Shown here piece after piece: positions 30,385 through 39,361 of a stretch of DNA of 64,000 nucleotides. Position numbers and translations under genes: made by a program. Each line of letters begins with the position of its first letter. Position 1 is the stretch's first letter. The notes below the pieces were generated by a model. The model had not been told where the DNA came from, ran no database searches, and worked only from the letters and a program-made list of their open reading frames with translations. The DNA is from Kitasatospora paranensis (GTDB lineage: Bacteria; Actinomycetota; Actinomycetes; Streptomycetales; Streptomycetaceae): positions 7,006,001 through 7,070,000 of the forward strand of contig NZ_BAABKV010000001.1 of NCBI RefSeq assembly GCF_039544005.1, written 5' to 3'.

Positions 30385-31329
30385 GTGGACGGGGGACGGG
30401 TCGTGGACGGGGCCGTGGCGGAGCCCGACGGCGGACGGGCGGTGCCCGCGGCGAGGACGGGACGTCGGACGTTCCTGCGGTCGCTGGCGGTGGCCGCGGT
30501 CGGCGGCGCGGTGGTCGGCGGGGCGATGATCGAGGACGTGCTGCCCGGCGGGCCCGCGCTGCGCCGGGCCGTCGGCATGACCGGTCCGGACGGGACGGTG
30601 CCCCGGGTCGCGCCCGGCCCCGTCCGCAGCGAGCAGGTGGCCTCGGCGGCCCGCGGGCGCCCGGTCGGGCTCAGCGTGGTCAGCCCGCCCGGGACGGCCG
30701 ACCCGGCCGCCCTGCCGGTCTGCCTGGCCCTGCACGGGCGGGGCGGCAGCGCGCAGGGCATGCTCGACCTCGGCCTCCCGCAGTTCCTCGCGGCCGCCAC
30801 CGCGCGCGGCGTGCGCCCGTTCCACCTGGTGGCGGTGGACGGCGGCGAGGCCACCTACTGGCACCGCCGCACCCCGGGCGACGACCCGATGGCGATGCTG
30901 CTGGACGAGGTGCCCGGCTGGCTCAGGGCCCGTGGCCTGGCGGCCCCGAGCGGCGTCCTCGGCATCTCGATGGGCGGCTCCGGCGCGCTCCAGTACGCGC
31001 GGGCCCGCAGCGGCGGCCTGGCTGCGGTGGCGCTGCTCAGTCCGGCGCTGTTCGCCTCCTGGCCGGACGCCCGCACCGTCGACGGCTACCAGGACGAGGC
31101 GGACTGGCGGGCGCACGAGCCGCTGCTCCACCTCGACCAGCCGCTGACCCGCCGCCTCGCCGTGTGGTGCGGCACCGAGGACCCGTTCTGTCCGGCGGCC
31201 CGGCGGCTGGCCGACCGCGCCGCCGAGACCCACTTCCCGCGCGGCGCGCACACCGACGGCTTCTGGCGGCGCGTCCTGCCGGACGCCACGGCCTTCCTGG
31301 GCGACGCGCTGGGCCGCCGGCCGGCCTGA
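30385..31329 (+). CDS. Predicted Tat-exported alpha/beta-hydrolase (esterase family)
   Basis: 314 aa. A twin-arginine motif RTGRRTFLRSL at about residues 25-35 is followed by a hydrophobic AVAAVGGAVVGGA, which indicates Tat export. The hydrolase part has CLALHGRGGSAQG (oxyanion region), the nucleophile elbow GVLGISMGGSGAL, an acid in WCGTEDPFCP and a late histidine in FPRGAHTDGFW. These match the 'putative esterase' family that includes feruloyl esterases and mycolyl-transferase relatives; the substrate is unknown. GTG at 30385 has GGGGGAGG six bases upstream; other in-frame GTG codons lie close behind. Confidence 0.7.
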   Translation: MDGGRVVDGAVAEPDGGRAVPAARTGRRTFLRSLAVAAVGGAVVGGAMIEDVLPGGPALRRAVGMTGPDGTVPRVAPGPVRSEQVASAARGRPVGLSVVSPPGTADPAALPVCLALHGRGGSAQGMLDLGLPQFLAAATARGVRPFHLVAVDGGEATYWHRRTPGDDPMAMLLDEVPGWLRARGLAAPSGVLGISMGGSGALQYARARSGGLAAVALLSPALFASWPDARTVDGYQDEADWRAHEPLLHLDQPLTRRLAVWCGTEDPFCPAARRLADRAAETHFPRGAHTDGFWRRVLPDATAFLGDALGRRPA

Positions 31330-31481
31330 TCCGCAGGCCCCCGGGCCCGCCCCTCCCCGTGCGCGCGGGCCGTCCGCCCTGCGCGCCGCCTCGCCCTGCG
31401 CCCGGGCCGTCCGTTCCGGGTACCCCTTCGCCGTCGGGAAGTTGGACGGCTGTTCACCCCTGCGCGGCCCCGAGTCGGACC

Positions 31482-31497
31482 AATGGTCTATACCAAT
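31482..31497. promoter_or_regulatory. DasR-like operator (dre) upstream of the polysaccharide synthase
   Basis: aatggtctataccaat matches 13 of 16 positions of the DasR-responsive element consensus (ACTGGTCTAGACCAGT) as I know it. It lies 49 bp before the synthase ATG. TACTGT at 31502-31507 could be the -10 just behind it. DasR is the GntR-type N-acetylglucosamine regulator of Streptomyces. The same 11-bp core TGGTCTATACC recurs at the chitinase promoter. Confidence 0.6.
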
Positions 31498-31545
31498 GGG
31501 GTACTGTGGCGGCGGAGCTGTCAGAACCGCGGCTGTGGGGGCCTC

Positions 31546-33291
31546 ATGACTGTCCGACACCTTCCTCAACCTCCCTCCGATCAGGAGCTGTATTGGTATT
31601 TCGGGCCGCAGCGCCGCTGGGTGCCCGTCTGCACCTCGCTCGCCTTCGTGTTCACCGCGGCCACCATGGCCACCTTCGCGCTGCGGACCCCGGCCCTGTG
31701 GGCCTTCCTCGCCGTCCTCGCGCTCAACGTCGCCGCGCTCGCGCTCTCCTCGTTCAACGGACTGCGCCAGCGCCGGCTCACCCGGACCTCGCACGAGGTG
31801 CTGGTCAAGGCCTGGAGGCCGGCCCGGCTCCCGACCGTCGACCTCTACCTGCCGACCTGCGGTGAACCGCTCGACGTGCTGGCCAATGCCTACCGGGCCG
31901 TCGCCGCCCTCGACTGGCCCGACGCGCTGACGGTCTGGGTCCTCGACGACGCCGACCGCCCCGAGGTCGCCTGTCTCGCCGCTGCGCACGGCCACACCTA
32001 CGTGGTGCGCCCCGACCGCGGCCACCTCAAGAAGGCCGGCAACCTCAACCACGCACTCACCCTGAGCCGCGCGGAGTACATCGCCATCCTGGACGCGGAC
32101 TTCGCGCCGCGCCCCGACTTCCTGCGGCACCTGCTCCCGTACTTCGCCGATCCGGCGACCGGCATCGTGCAGAGCCCGCAGTGCTTCGACACCGACGGGT
32201 CGATGGGCTGGATCCAGCGCGCCGCCGGCTCGGCGCAGGAGTGGTTCTTCCGCTGGATCCAGCCCTCCCGTGACGCCAGCGACGCCGCCATCTGCTGCGG
32301 GAGCAACGCGGTCTACCGGCGGTCGGCGATCGACGCGGCCGGCGGCTTCGCCCGGCTCGGCCACAGCGAGGACCTGTTCACCGGGCTCGCGCTCTACGGG
32401 CAGGGCTACCGCACGCGCTACGTCCCCGTCCTGGTCGCCAAGGGGACCTCGCCCGACACCCTGGCCTCCTACGTCAACCAGCAGTACCGGTGGGCGATGG
32501 GCAACCTGCACCTGCTCGGCTCGCCCGACCTGCAGCGGATCGGCGCCCCGTGGCGGATGCGGCTCTGCTTCTACGAGGGCGTCGTCGGCTACCTGGCCGC
32601 CGCCGTGAACCTCTTCGCCGCACCGCTGCCACCGCTCGTGATGCTGTTCTGCTACCCGGACGGGATCCGGCCCTGGCACGTCCTCCCGCTGCTCGCCCCG
32701 CTCTGGGTCTGGCACGTCCTGCTGCCCCGGATCAGCCGCACCCGCTGGCGGATCGAGGTCATCCGCTCGAACGTCCTGATGAGCGTCGCCGCCGGCGCCG
32801 CGTTCTGGCACACCCTGCGCGGCCGCAGCGCCGCCTGGGTGCCGACCGGAGCGGGCCCGGCGAAGCCCGGCGGCCTGGCCCGCCGGGTCGTCCTGGTCTC
32901 CCTCGGCTGGCTCTGCGCCTCCGTCGGCGCGGCCACCGCCGGGCTCGCCCTGGCCGTCGCCCGCCACGGCTGGGCGCCCACCTGGGGCCTCGCCCTGTAC
33001 CTCGCCGTGCAGTACCAGATCGGCCTCCCGCTGATCCGCGACCTGATCCGCGAACTCCGGCCCACCGGACCGGCCGACCCCGCCCTCGGCGCCCCGGGCC
33101 GGCTCCGGCGCCTGGCCGGCGGCCTCGCCGGGCGCCGCACCGGCCCGGCCCCGGAGCCCGCCGTGCCCGGTGCCCTGCCCGGTCTGCTGCCCCGGCGCTG
33201 GCCCGAGGCACTGGCCGCCACCGCCGCCCTCGTGCTCACCGCGCTGCTTGCCTCCGGCTGGGTCAGCCCCATGCTGACCTGGCTGGGGTGA
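31546..33291 (+). CDS. Membrane GT2 polysaccharide synthase (cellulose-synthase-like)
   Basis: 581 aa. Processive family 2 glycosyltransferase in the inner membrane. Two membrane helices (about 27-45 and 50-68) precede the catalytic domain. All motifs are intact: D134/D135 in WVLDDADRP, DAD at 183-185, ED at 275-276 in GHSEDLFTG, and Q312-Q-Y-R-W316, which marks chain-elongating enzymes such as BcsA. At least four more helices follow (about 333-510). No PilZ domain is evident, unlike BcsA. The sugar donor is not readable from motifs. I chose ATG at 31546. The next gene starts 15 bp after its stop, so the two form an operon behind a DasR-like site. Confidence 0.85.
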   Translation: MTVRHLPQPPSDQELYWYFGPQRRWVPVCTSLAFVFTAATMATFALRTPALWAFLAVLALNVAALALSSFNGLRQRRLTRTSHEVLVKAWRPARLPTVDLYLPTCGEPLDVLANAYRAVAALDWPDALTVWVLDDADRPEVACLAAAHGHTYVVRPDRGHLKKAGNLNHALTLSRAEYIAILDADFAPRPDFLRHLLPYFADPATGIVQSPQCFDTDGSMGWIQRAAGSAQEWFFRWIQPSRDASDAAICCGSNAVYRRSAIDAAGGFARLGHSEDLFTGLALYGQGYRTRYVPVLVAKGTSPDTLASYVNQQYRWAMGNLHLLGSPDLQRIGAPWRMRLCFYEGVVGYLAAAVNLFAAPLPPLVMLFCYPDGIRPWHVLPLLAPLWVWHVLLPRISRTRWRIEVIRSNVLMSVAAGAAFWHTLRGRSAAWVPTGAGPAKPGGLARRVVLVSLGWLCASVGAATAGLALAVARHGWAPTWGLALYLAVQYQIGLPLIRDLIRELRPTGPADPALGAPGRLRRLAGGLAGRRTGPAPEPAVPGALPGLLPRRWPEALAATAALVLTALLASGWVSPMLTWLG

Positions 33292-33306
33292 AAGGTCGTC
33301 ACACCG

Positions 33307-36300
33307 ATGCCATCGACCACACCGGCCGCCCTCCGCCCGGGGCGGGCCGCCGCCCCCGGCCGCCCTCCCGCCGCCCCCGGCCGTCCTCCCGGCGGCTCCG
33401 GCACGCCGGGCGCCGCTCCCGCGCCGGCCACCGGCCCGGCGCCCGGCCCCGTCCCGTTCCGCCCCGACATCGAGGGCCTGCGCGCGGTGGCCGTCCTCGC
33501 CGTGCTCGGCTTCCACGTCGGCGTCCCCGGCCTGGCCGGCGGCTTCGTCGGCGTGGACGTCTTCCTCGTCGTCTCCGGCTACCTGATCACCGGTCTGCTC
33601 ATTCGCGAGGCCGTCGCCACCGGCCGCATCCGGCTCGGCGAGTTCTTCTCCCGCCGGGCCCGGCGGCTGCTGCCCTCCGCCGCCGTGGTGCTCGGCTCGG
33701 TGGCGCTCGCCGGCGCCTGGCTCACCGTGCCGCTGCGCCGCGCCGACCTGGAGTACGACGTCCTCGCCTCGGCGCTGTCCGTCGCCAACTGGCGCTTCGT
33801 CGCCCAGCAGACCGACTACCTCGCCGCCGGACGGGACCCGAGCCCGCTGCTGCACTTCTGGTCGCTCGCCGTCGAGGAGCAGTTCTACCTGCTCTGGGCG
33901 CCGCTGCTCGCGGTGCTGGTGTTCGTCGCGGCCCGGGCCGCCCGCCGCGGCGCGGCCGTCCGCGCGACGGCGGCCGTCGCCGCCGGTCTGCTCACCGCCG
34001 GCTCCTTCGCCCTCGCGCTGCACTGGACGCACCGCTCAGTCTCGCTGGCCTACCTCGGGACGCCGTCCCGGATCTGGCAGTTCGGCGTCGGTGCCCTGCT
34101 CGCCGTGCTGCCCTGGCACCGGCTGCCCGGCCCGCGGCCGCTGCGCCTGCTCGCCGGCTGGGCGGGCGCGCTGGCGATCGGCTGGAGTGCCGTCCGGTAC
34201 GACACCACCACGCCCTACCCCGGCTGGGCGGCGCTGGTACCGACCCTCGGCGCCGCCGCCGTCGTCCTCGCCGGTACACCCGGCCGGCCCGGACCGGCAC
34301 CCGTGGGCCGCACCGGCGGATTCGGGGTGGACCGACTGCTGGCCACCCGGGTGCCGCGGGCGATCGGCCGGCTCTCCTACCAGCTCTACCTCTGGCACTG
34401 GCCGGTCCTGGTGCTCGCCGAGGCCCGCCTCGGGGTGCTCGGCTGGCCCGCGAAGGCCGCGCTGACGGCCGCCGCCGCCCTGCCCGCGGCCGCCGTCCTG
34501 CACGGCGTCGAACGGCCACTGCGCCGCAACCGTACGCTCACCGAACTCCCGCGCCGGGGGATCTCGCTGGGCATCGCCGCGGTGATCGTCCCGGTGGTGC
34601 TGGCGCTGGTGGCCGGCACCGGGGCACTGCGGCTGATCGGACCGGCCGCCCCCGTCGACCTGCAAGGTCTGCCGCCCGGCGCGGCGGACGGCACCTCGCT
34701 GCTGGCCCGGCCGCCCGCCCCGGGCGGCCCGGTCGTCCCGGATGCCGCCCAGGCCCGCAAGGACTTCCCGCCGGACGGCGGCTGCGAGGTGGCGCCGGCC
34801 GTCACCAGCAGCCCGCCCTGCCTGTTCGGGGCCACCGGGGCCCGGGAGCGGATCGTCCTGCTCGGCGACTCGCACGCCGGCCAGTGGTTCTCTCCGCTGC
34901 TCGCCATCGCCGCCCGACGGGGTTGGGCGCTGGAGGAGTTGGTCAAACAGGGCTGCCCGCTTCCGGAGCTTGCCGTGATCAACCCGCAGCTCGGGCGCGG
35001 CTACCGGGAGTGCGACACCTGGCGGGCCGACAGCCTGGCCCGGCTGCACCGCGAGCCGAAACCTGCGCTGATCGTGGTCTCCTCCCTCAACCGCTACACC
35101 GACGACCCCGAACCCGCCCGCCGGGGCTGGGAGAGGACGCTCGTGCCGCTGCGGGCGCTCGGCGTGCCGATCGTGTACCTCCAGGACACCCCCGTGCCCG
35201 GCGCGGACGTCCCGGCCTGCGTCTCCGGGCACACCGGCGACCTCGCGGCGTGCGAGTTCCCGCGCAGCCGGGCGCTGAGGCCCGACCCGGTGGCGCAGGC
35301 GGTGGCGGCCGGCCGGCTGCCCGGTGTCCGGGCGGTCGAGGTCGACTCCGTGCTCTGCCCGGGCTCGGGGCGCAGCTGCCCGGCCGTCCTGGACCGCATC
35401 CTGCTGTACCGGGACGACGCCCACCTGACGAACGTCGCCGCGGTCGTCCTCACCTCCCGGCTTGAGCGACTGCTCACCGCTGCCGGGCTCGTCCCGGCCG
35501 TCCCCGGGACGGGCCCGGCGCCGACCCCTGCGGCCGGCGCCGACGGCTGGTCGCCGCTCCTGCAGGACGACTTCGACGGCCCGGCCGGCGGCCGTCCCTC
35601 CGCCGCCGTCTGGCAGTACGACCTGGGGACGTGCTACCCGGGCTGCCCGGCCGCCGCCTGGGGCACGGGGGAGGTCGAGACGATGACCGACGCGACCGCC
35701 AACGTCCGTCTGGACGGCCGGGGAGCGCTGGAGATCGTGCCCACCCGGGAGGACGGCCGGTGGAGTTCGGGCCGGATCGAGTCCCGGCGGGCCGACCTCG
35801 CGCCCCCGCCCGGCGGGGTGCTGCGCGTCGAGGCCTCGATCGCCCTGCCCGACGTCACCGGGCCTGCCGCGGCGGGATACTGGCCCGCTTTCTGGACCCT
35901 CGGCGCCGGGCTGCGCGACGGGTCCACCGGGTGGCCCGCGGTCGGCGAACTCGACGTGATGGAGAACGTGAACGGCCGCGACGCGGTCGTCGGCACGATG
36001 CACTGCGGCGCCGCGGACGGCGGGCCGTGCCGGGAGCCGGTGGGGCTCGGCTCGGGCGACCGCCCCTGCCCGGACTGCCGGGCGGGGTTCCACCGGTACG
36101 CGCTGGAGGTCGACCTGACCCCCGGCTCCGAGCAGGTGCGCTGGTACCTCGACGGCCGCGAGTACCACCGGGTGACAGAGCGCCAGGTGGACCCGGCCGA
36201 CTGGGACCGCGCCGTGCACCACGGCCTGTTCCTGATCCTGGACGTGGCCGTGGGCGGCGCCCTGCCCGCCGCGCACGGCGGCACCCCGGGCCCGGCCACC

Positions 36301-36366
36301 GCACCTGGCCACCCGATGCGGGTCGACTACGTCGCCGTCTCCACCCGGGCAGCCGCCCGGCGCTGA
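33307..36366 (+). CDS. Fusion protein: acyltransferase-3 membrane domain, SGNH domain and GH16 glycosidase domain
   Basis: 1019 aa. A Pro/Ala-rich start (1-48) precedes an OafA/YrhL-like acyltransferase-3 domain (about 50-430): FRPDIEGLRAVAVLAVLGFH, FVGVDVFLVVSGYLITG, LLHFWSLAVEEQFYLLWA, with about ten membrane helices. A periplasmic/extracytoplasmic SGNH domain (about 480-725) has the nucleophile loop LLGDSHAGQW near 518 and D703-D-A-H706. Residues about 745-1010 form a family 16 glycosidase-like domain with the catalytic pattern E881-L-D-V-M-E886 (ExDxxE). No stop or frameshift interrupts the chain. AT3-SGNH proteins O-acetylate surface glycans; GH16 enzymes cut beta-glycans. The fusion beside a GT2 synthase suggests coupled modification and trimming of one polysaccharide. 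Confidence 0.85.
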   Translation: MPSTTPAALRPGRAAAPGRPPAAPGRPPGGSGTPGAAPAPATGPAPGPVPFRPDIEGLRAVAVLAVLGFHVGVPGLAGGFVGVDVFLVVSGYLITGLLIREAVATGRIRLGEFFSRRARRLLPSAAVVLGSVALAGAWLTVPLRRADLEYDVLASALSVANWRFVAQQTDYLAAGRDPSPLLHFWSLAVEEQFYLLWAPLLAVLVFVAARAARRGAAVRATAAVAAGLLTAGSFALALHWTHRSVSLAYLGTPSRIWQFGVGALLAVLPWHRLPGPRPLRLLAGWAGALAIGWSAVRYDTTTPYPGWAALVPTLGAAAVVLAGTPGRPGPAPVGRTGGFGVDRLLATRVPRAIGRLSYQLYLWHWPVLVLAEARLGVLGWPAKAALTAAAALPAAAVLHGVERPLRRNRTLTELPRRGISLGIAAVIVPVVLALVAGTGALRLIGPAAPVDLQGLPPGAADGTSLLARPPAPGGPVVPDAAQARKDFPPDGGCEVAPAVTSSPPCLFGATGARERIVLLGDSHAGQWFSPLLAIAARRGWALEELVKQGCPLPELAVINPQLGRGYRECDTWRADSLARLHREPKPALIVVSSLNRYTDDPEPARRGWERTLVPLRALGVPIVYLQDTPVPGADVPACVSGHTGDLAACEFPRSRALRPDPVAQAVAAGRLPGVRAVEVDSVLCPGSGRSCPAVLDRILLYRDDAHLTNVAAVVLTSRLERLLTAAGLVPAVPGTGPAPTPAAGADGWSPLLQDDFDGPAGGRPSAAVWQYDLGTCYPGCPAAAWGTGEVETMTDATANVRLDGRGALEIVPTREDGRWSSGRIESRRADLAPPPGGVLRVEASIALPDVTGPAAAGYWPAFWTLGAGLRDGSTGWPAVGELDVMENVNGRDAVVGTMHCGAADGGPCREPVGLGSGDRPCPDCRAGFHRYALEVDLTPGSEQVRWYLDGREYHRVTERQVDPADWDRAVHHGLFLILDVAVGGALPAAHGGTPGPATAPGHPMRVDYVAVSTRAAARR

Positions 36367-36425
36367 CCGTGCCGCCGCCGACGGGGCGGCTCCCGACCGT
36401 GCCGCGCTGCCGTGACCGCCCGCCG

Positions 36426-36455
36426 TTGTGGGGGCCGGTCCGGCAGCGCTACGGT
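36426..36455 (+). promoter_or_regulatory. Promoter of a probably leaderless transcript
   Basis: TTGTGG (36426-36431) and TACGGT (36450-36455) are 18 bp apart. The -10 ends 7 bp before the ATG at 36463, so transcription would start at or next to the start codon. Confidence 0.5.
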
Positions 36456-36462
36456 GTGCGCC

Positions 36463-37215
36463 ATGGGGTTGGGATCTTGGTTGCGCGGCGGGTCCGCGGC
36501 CGCGCGCAGACAGCAGGACGGCGGAGCCGGGCGGCTCTCGGACGAGGCCGTACTCGCCATCGTGGCAGAGCAGTTGAGCGAGATCAGCGGCGAGCGCTGG
36601 ACGGCCGGCGACGGCCTCGCCAAGGGCCCCGGCGCCGCGGCGGTGGCGTTGGGCGTCCCGCACGGGGAGGGCCCGGCGCACCTCGACCTCACGTTCCTGC
36701 CGGACGCCGCGCGGCCGGACGGGACGGCGGTCGCGGACTGCGTGGCGGGCTTCGGGGCGGACTCGGAGGCGGCCGTCCGCCGGGCGGTGGAGATCTGGGC
36801 GTCCACCACGGGCGTGACGATGCTCGAACTGCTCGCGCACAACGGGCGGTTCGCCGGACACATCCACCCGAGCGATGCGGACGGCCTGCCGGGCTGGCAC
36901 GCCATCCACGGCGGGATCGTCGCCTGGGGCACCGGGGACCGGCACAACGCCGTCCAGGACTGGACGGTCACCCACCCGCTGCTGCCGCAGCTGGCACCGG
37001 CGTTCGCCGACGGGTTCGGTCGGGACGGGCTGATCGGCGTGAAGATCTTCTTCGGTGGCCGGGCCGGTCGGGAGACCGCCGAGGTGCGGGTGGACGGTGA
37101 GATCCACGAGCCGGCGTCCAAGGCGCTGCTCGCGCTCGACTGGCCCCGGGTCACGGACGGCCTCGCCTACGCGCGGACCTTCGTCCTGCTGGTCCACCCG
37201 GTGCACAAGCCGTAG
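36463..37215 (+). CDS. Hypothetical protein resembling DUF6348
   Basis: 250 aa, cytoplasmic. I place it near the actinobacterial DUF6348 group from memory of its style, so the family name is tentative. Visible are VLAIVAEQLSEISGERW near the start, DCVAGFGADSEAAVRRAVEI and GWHAIHGGIVAWGTGDRHN in the middle. The composition is globular without membrane segments or cysteine clusters. It lies on its own behind a promoter that suggests a leaderless message, and converges on the Nudix gene. No function is proposed. Confidence 0.6.
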   Translation: MGLGSWLRGGSAAARRQQDGGAGRLSDEAVLAIVAEQLSEISGERWTAGDGLAKGPGAAAVALGVPHGEGPAHLDLTFLPDAARPDGTAVADCVAGFGADSEAAVRRAVEIWASTTGVTMLELLAHNGRFAGHIHPSDADGLPGWHAIHGGIVAWGTGDRHNAVQDWTVTHPLLPQLAPAFADGFGRDGLIGVKIFFGGRAGRETAEVRVDGEIHEPASKALLALDWPRVTDGLAYARTFVLLVHPVHKP

Positions 37216-37237
37216 CGTCCGCGCCGGACGGGCCTGC

Positions 37238-37704
37238 TCAGTGCGGCGCCACCGGGTAGGCGTGGGCGCCGCCCGGCCCCGGTAACCGGGCAGCCAGCGG
37301 GCGAGCACCAGCCCGGACGGGTGGAACATCGGCGCGGGCAGGGCGTCCAGGGGGAACCGCTCCCACCCGGCGCACGCGTGCGGCTCGGTCACCCGCGCCG
37401 CGGCATCGGTGGGCGGGGCCAGGACGGCGGCGGTGAGCCGGGGCCGGCCGAGCTCGTGGTCGAGGAGGACGGCGAGCACCCGCATCCGTTCGGCGGGCAG
37501 CTCGATGCCGGTCTCCTCGGCGAGTTCGCGTGCGGCGGCCTGTTCGAAGGACTCGCCGTGCGCGTCGACCTTGCCGCCGGGCAGGCTCCAGGTGGGGCTC
37601 TCGCCGGCGGTGGTCCGGCGGCCGAGCAGGACCCGGCCGTCGGTGGTCGGGACGATGACGCCCGCCCCGATCACCGGGCTGCCGGCCGCCGGGCCCGCGG
37701 TCAC
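37238..37704 (-). CDS. Nudix hydrolase, apparent frameshift near its end
   Basis: About 155 aa. The Nudix box is clear: GGKVDAHGESFEQAAARELA followed directly by EETGIE (pattern Gx5Ex7REUxEExGU). The family hydrolyses nucleoside diphosphates linked to another moiety; the substrate cannot be told from the box. The frame has no natural stop unless one base is added in the C run 37277-37280 (plus strand). The end then reads GPGGAHAYPVAPH with TGA at 37238-37240. GTG at 37704 overlaps the stop of the upstream SDR gene by four bases, so translation is probably coupled. Confidence 0.8.
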
Positions 37705-39188
37705 CAGGCGGCCTTGGCGTAGTCCTTCAGGAAGCAGCCGTAGAGGTCCTCGCCGAGCTCGCCGCGGACGATCGGGTCGTAGACCCGGGCGGCGCCGTCG
37801 ACCAGGTCGAGGGGCGCGTGGAAGCCCTCGTCGTGCAGGCGCATCTTCTCGGGGTGCGGGCGCTCGTCGGTGATCCAGCCGGTGTCCACGGCGGTCATCA
37901 GGATGCCGTCGGCCTGGTACATCTCGTCGGCGCTGGTGCGGGTGAGCATGTTGAGGGCGGCCTTGGCCATGTTGGTGTGCGGGTGGCCGGCGCCCTTGTA
38001 CCCGCGGCTGAACACGCCCTCCATGGCGGAGACGTTGACCACGTACTTGCGGCGGGCCGAGGAGGCGGCCATCACCGGGCGCAGCCGGCTGATCAGGATG
38101 AACGGCGCGGTGGAGTTGCAGAGCTGCACCTCCAGGAGCTCGATCGGATCGACCTCGTTGACCGTCTGGACCCAGGAGTTGGTGGCCGCCAGGTCGGGGA
38201 CGAGGCCGCCGGCGTCGATCGCGGTGCCGGCCTCGATCCGGGCGGGCGAGGCCGAGCCGCTGACCAGGGCGAGGGCGGTGACGTCCTCGGCGCTGAGCCG
38301 CTCGGAGCCGGAGGTGGCCTGGCCGGGCAGGGCGCGCAGCTCGACGCCGCCGCTGCCGAAGCGGCCGATCACGGTGGAGGCGGGCAGCTCGCCGGCGGGC
38401 AGCGGCCCGTTCTCGGCGCCGAGCAGCTCGCGGTAGGCGCCGGGGGAGCGGCGGACGGTCTGCGCGGCGTTGTTGATCAGAATGTCCAGCGGGCCGTCGG
38501 CGGCGACCTCGTCGGCGAGCGCGACGACCTGGGCGGGGTCGCGCAGGTCGATGCCGATGATCTTGAGCCGGTGGATCCACTGGTCGCTGTCGGGCATCGC
38601 CTTGAAGCGGCGGATCGCGTCGTTGGGGAAGCGCGTGGTGATGGTGGTGTGGGCGCCGTCGCGGAGCAGGCAGAGCGCGATGTACATGCCGATCTTGGCG
38701 CGGCCGCCGGTGAGCAGGGCCCGCCGGCCGGTGAGGTCGGTGCGGGCGTGCCGGCGCTGCCGGTTGAGGGCGGCGCAGGAGCGGCAGAGCTGGTGGTAGA
38801 AGGCGTCGACCTCGACGAACCGCTGCTTGCAGGTGTAGCAGGAGCGGGGGCGCTCCAGGATTCCGGCGATCTCGGTGGTGGTCTCGGTGGTGAGACCGAA
38901 CGCGCCGGCCGTCTCGTCGTCGATCCGGCCGGGGGCGCCGGTGGCGGTGCGCGAGGTGACCTCGCGGTCGTTCGCCGTCTTGCGGGCGCGGGTCTCCTGG
39001 CGGCGCCGCTGCTTCAGCGTGCGGAAGATGCCGCCGACCGCCAGTCGCACGGTGATCGCGTCCGGGTGGTCGACGTGGATCGTGTCGAGCTCGGCGATGA
39101 CGCCGAGGCAGAGCTTCAGCCGCTCGGGGTCGATGCCCGGGCCGTAGTCGATGTCCTGCTCGTTCTGGATGTCCGGGCCCGCCGTCAT
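37701..39188 (-). CDS. Atypical short-chain dehydrogenase with a zinc-ribbon-like insert
   Basis: 495 aa, much longer than a normal SDR (about 250). Residues 1-150 form an extra N-terminal domain with four cysteines in CxxC pairs (C117, C120, C135, C138), probably a zinc site. The Rossmann part starts at T160 with TGGRAKIG and keeps LDILINNAAQ. The catalytic serine is present (S387 in VVNVSAMEG). The YxxxK motif reads T405-N-M-A-K409, so the tyrosine is replaced by threonine. The enzyme may be inactive as a classical dehydrogenase or use another mechanism. It forms a two-gene operon with the Nudix hydrolase. ATG at 39188 is the first good start. Confidence 0.75.
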   Translation of the reverse strand: MTAGPDIQNEQDIDYGPGIDPERLKLCLGVIAELDTIHVDHPDAITVRLAVGGIFRTLKQRRRQETRARKTANDREVTSRTATGAPGRIDDETAGAFGLTTETTTEIAGILERPRSCYTCKQRFVEVDAFYHQLCRSCAALNRQRRHARTDLTGRRALLTGGRAKIGMYIALCLLRDGAHTTITTRFPNDAIRRFKAMPDSDQWIHRLKIIGIDLRDPAQVVALADEVAADGPLDILINNAAQTVRRSPGAYRELLGAENGPLPAGELPASTVIGRFGSGGVELRALPGQATSGSERLSAEDVTALALVSGSASPARIEAGTAIDAGGLVPDLAATNSWVQTVNEVDPIELLEVQLCNSTAPFILISRLRPVMAASSARRKYVVNVSAMEGVFSRGYKGAGHPHTNMAKAALNMLTRTSADEMYQADGILMTAVDTGWITDERPHPEKMRLHDEGFHAPLDLVDGAARVYDPIVRGELGEDLYGCFLKDYAKAAW

Positions 39189-39361
39189 TGCCTGCTGCTG
39201 CTTCCCTGTCGCCTCGCGTGTCCCGGTGAATGCTACGGGAGTACGGGAACCCGAGGCGAAAACCGGCGGTCGGTAATGATCCGAGAGCCATTGCGGGCAT
39301 TACCGCTCGGCAGTATCGTAACGACCGAAGGCGCAAAGGGGCTCTTACCTGGGGGTGTCGC

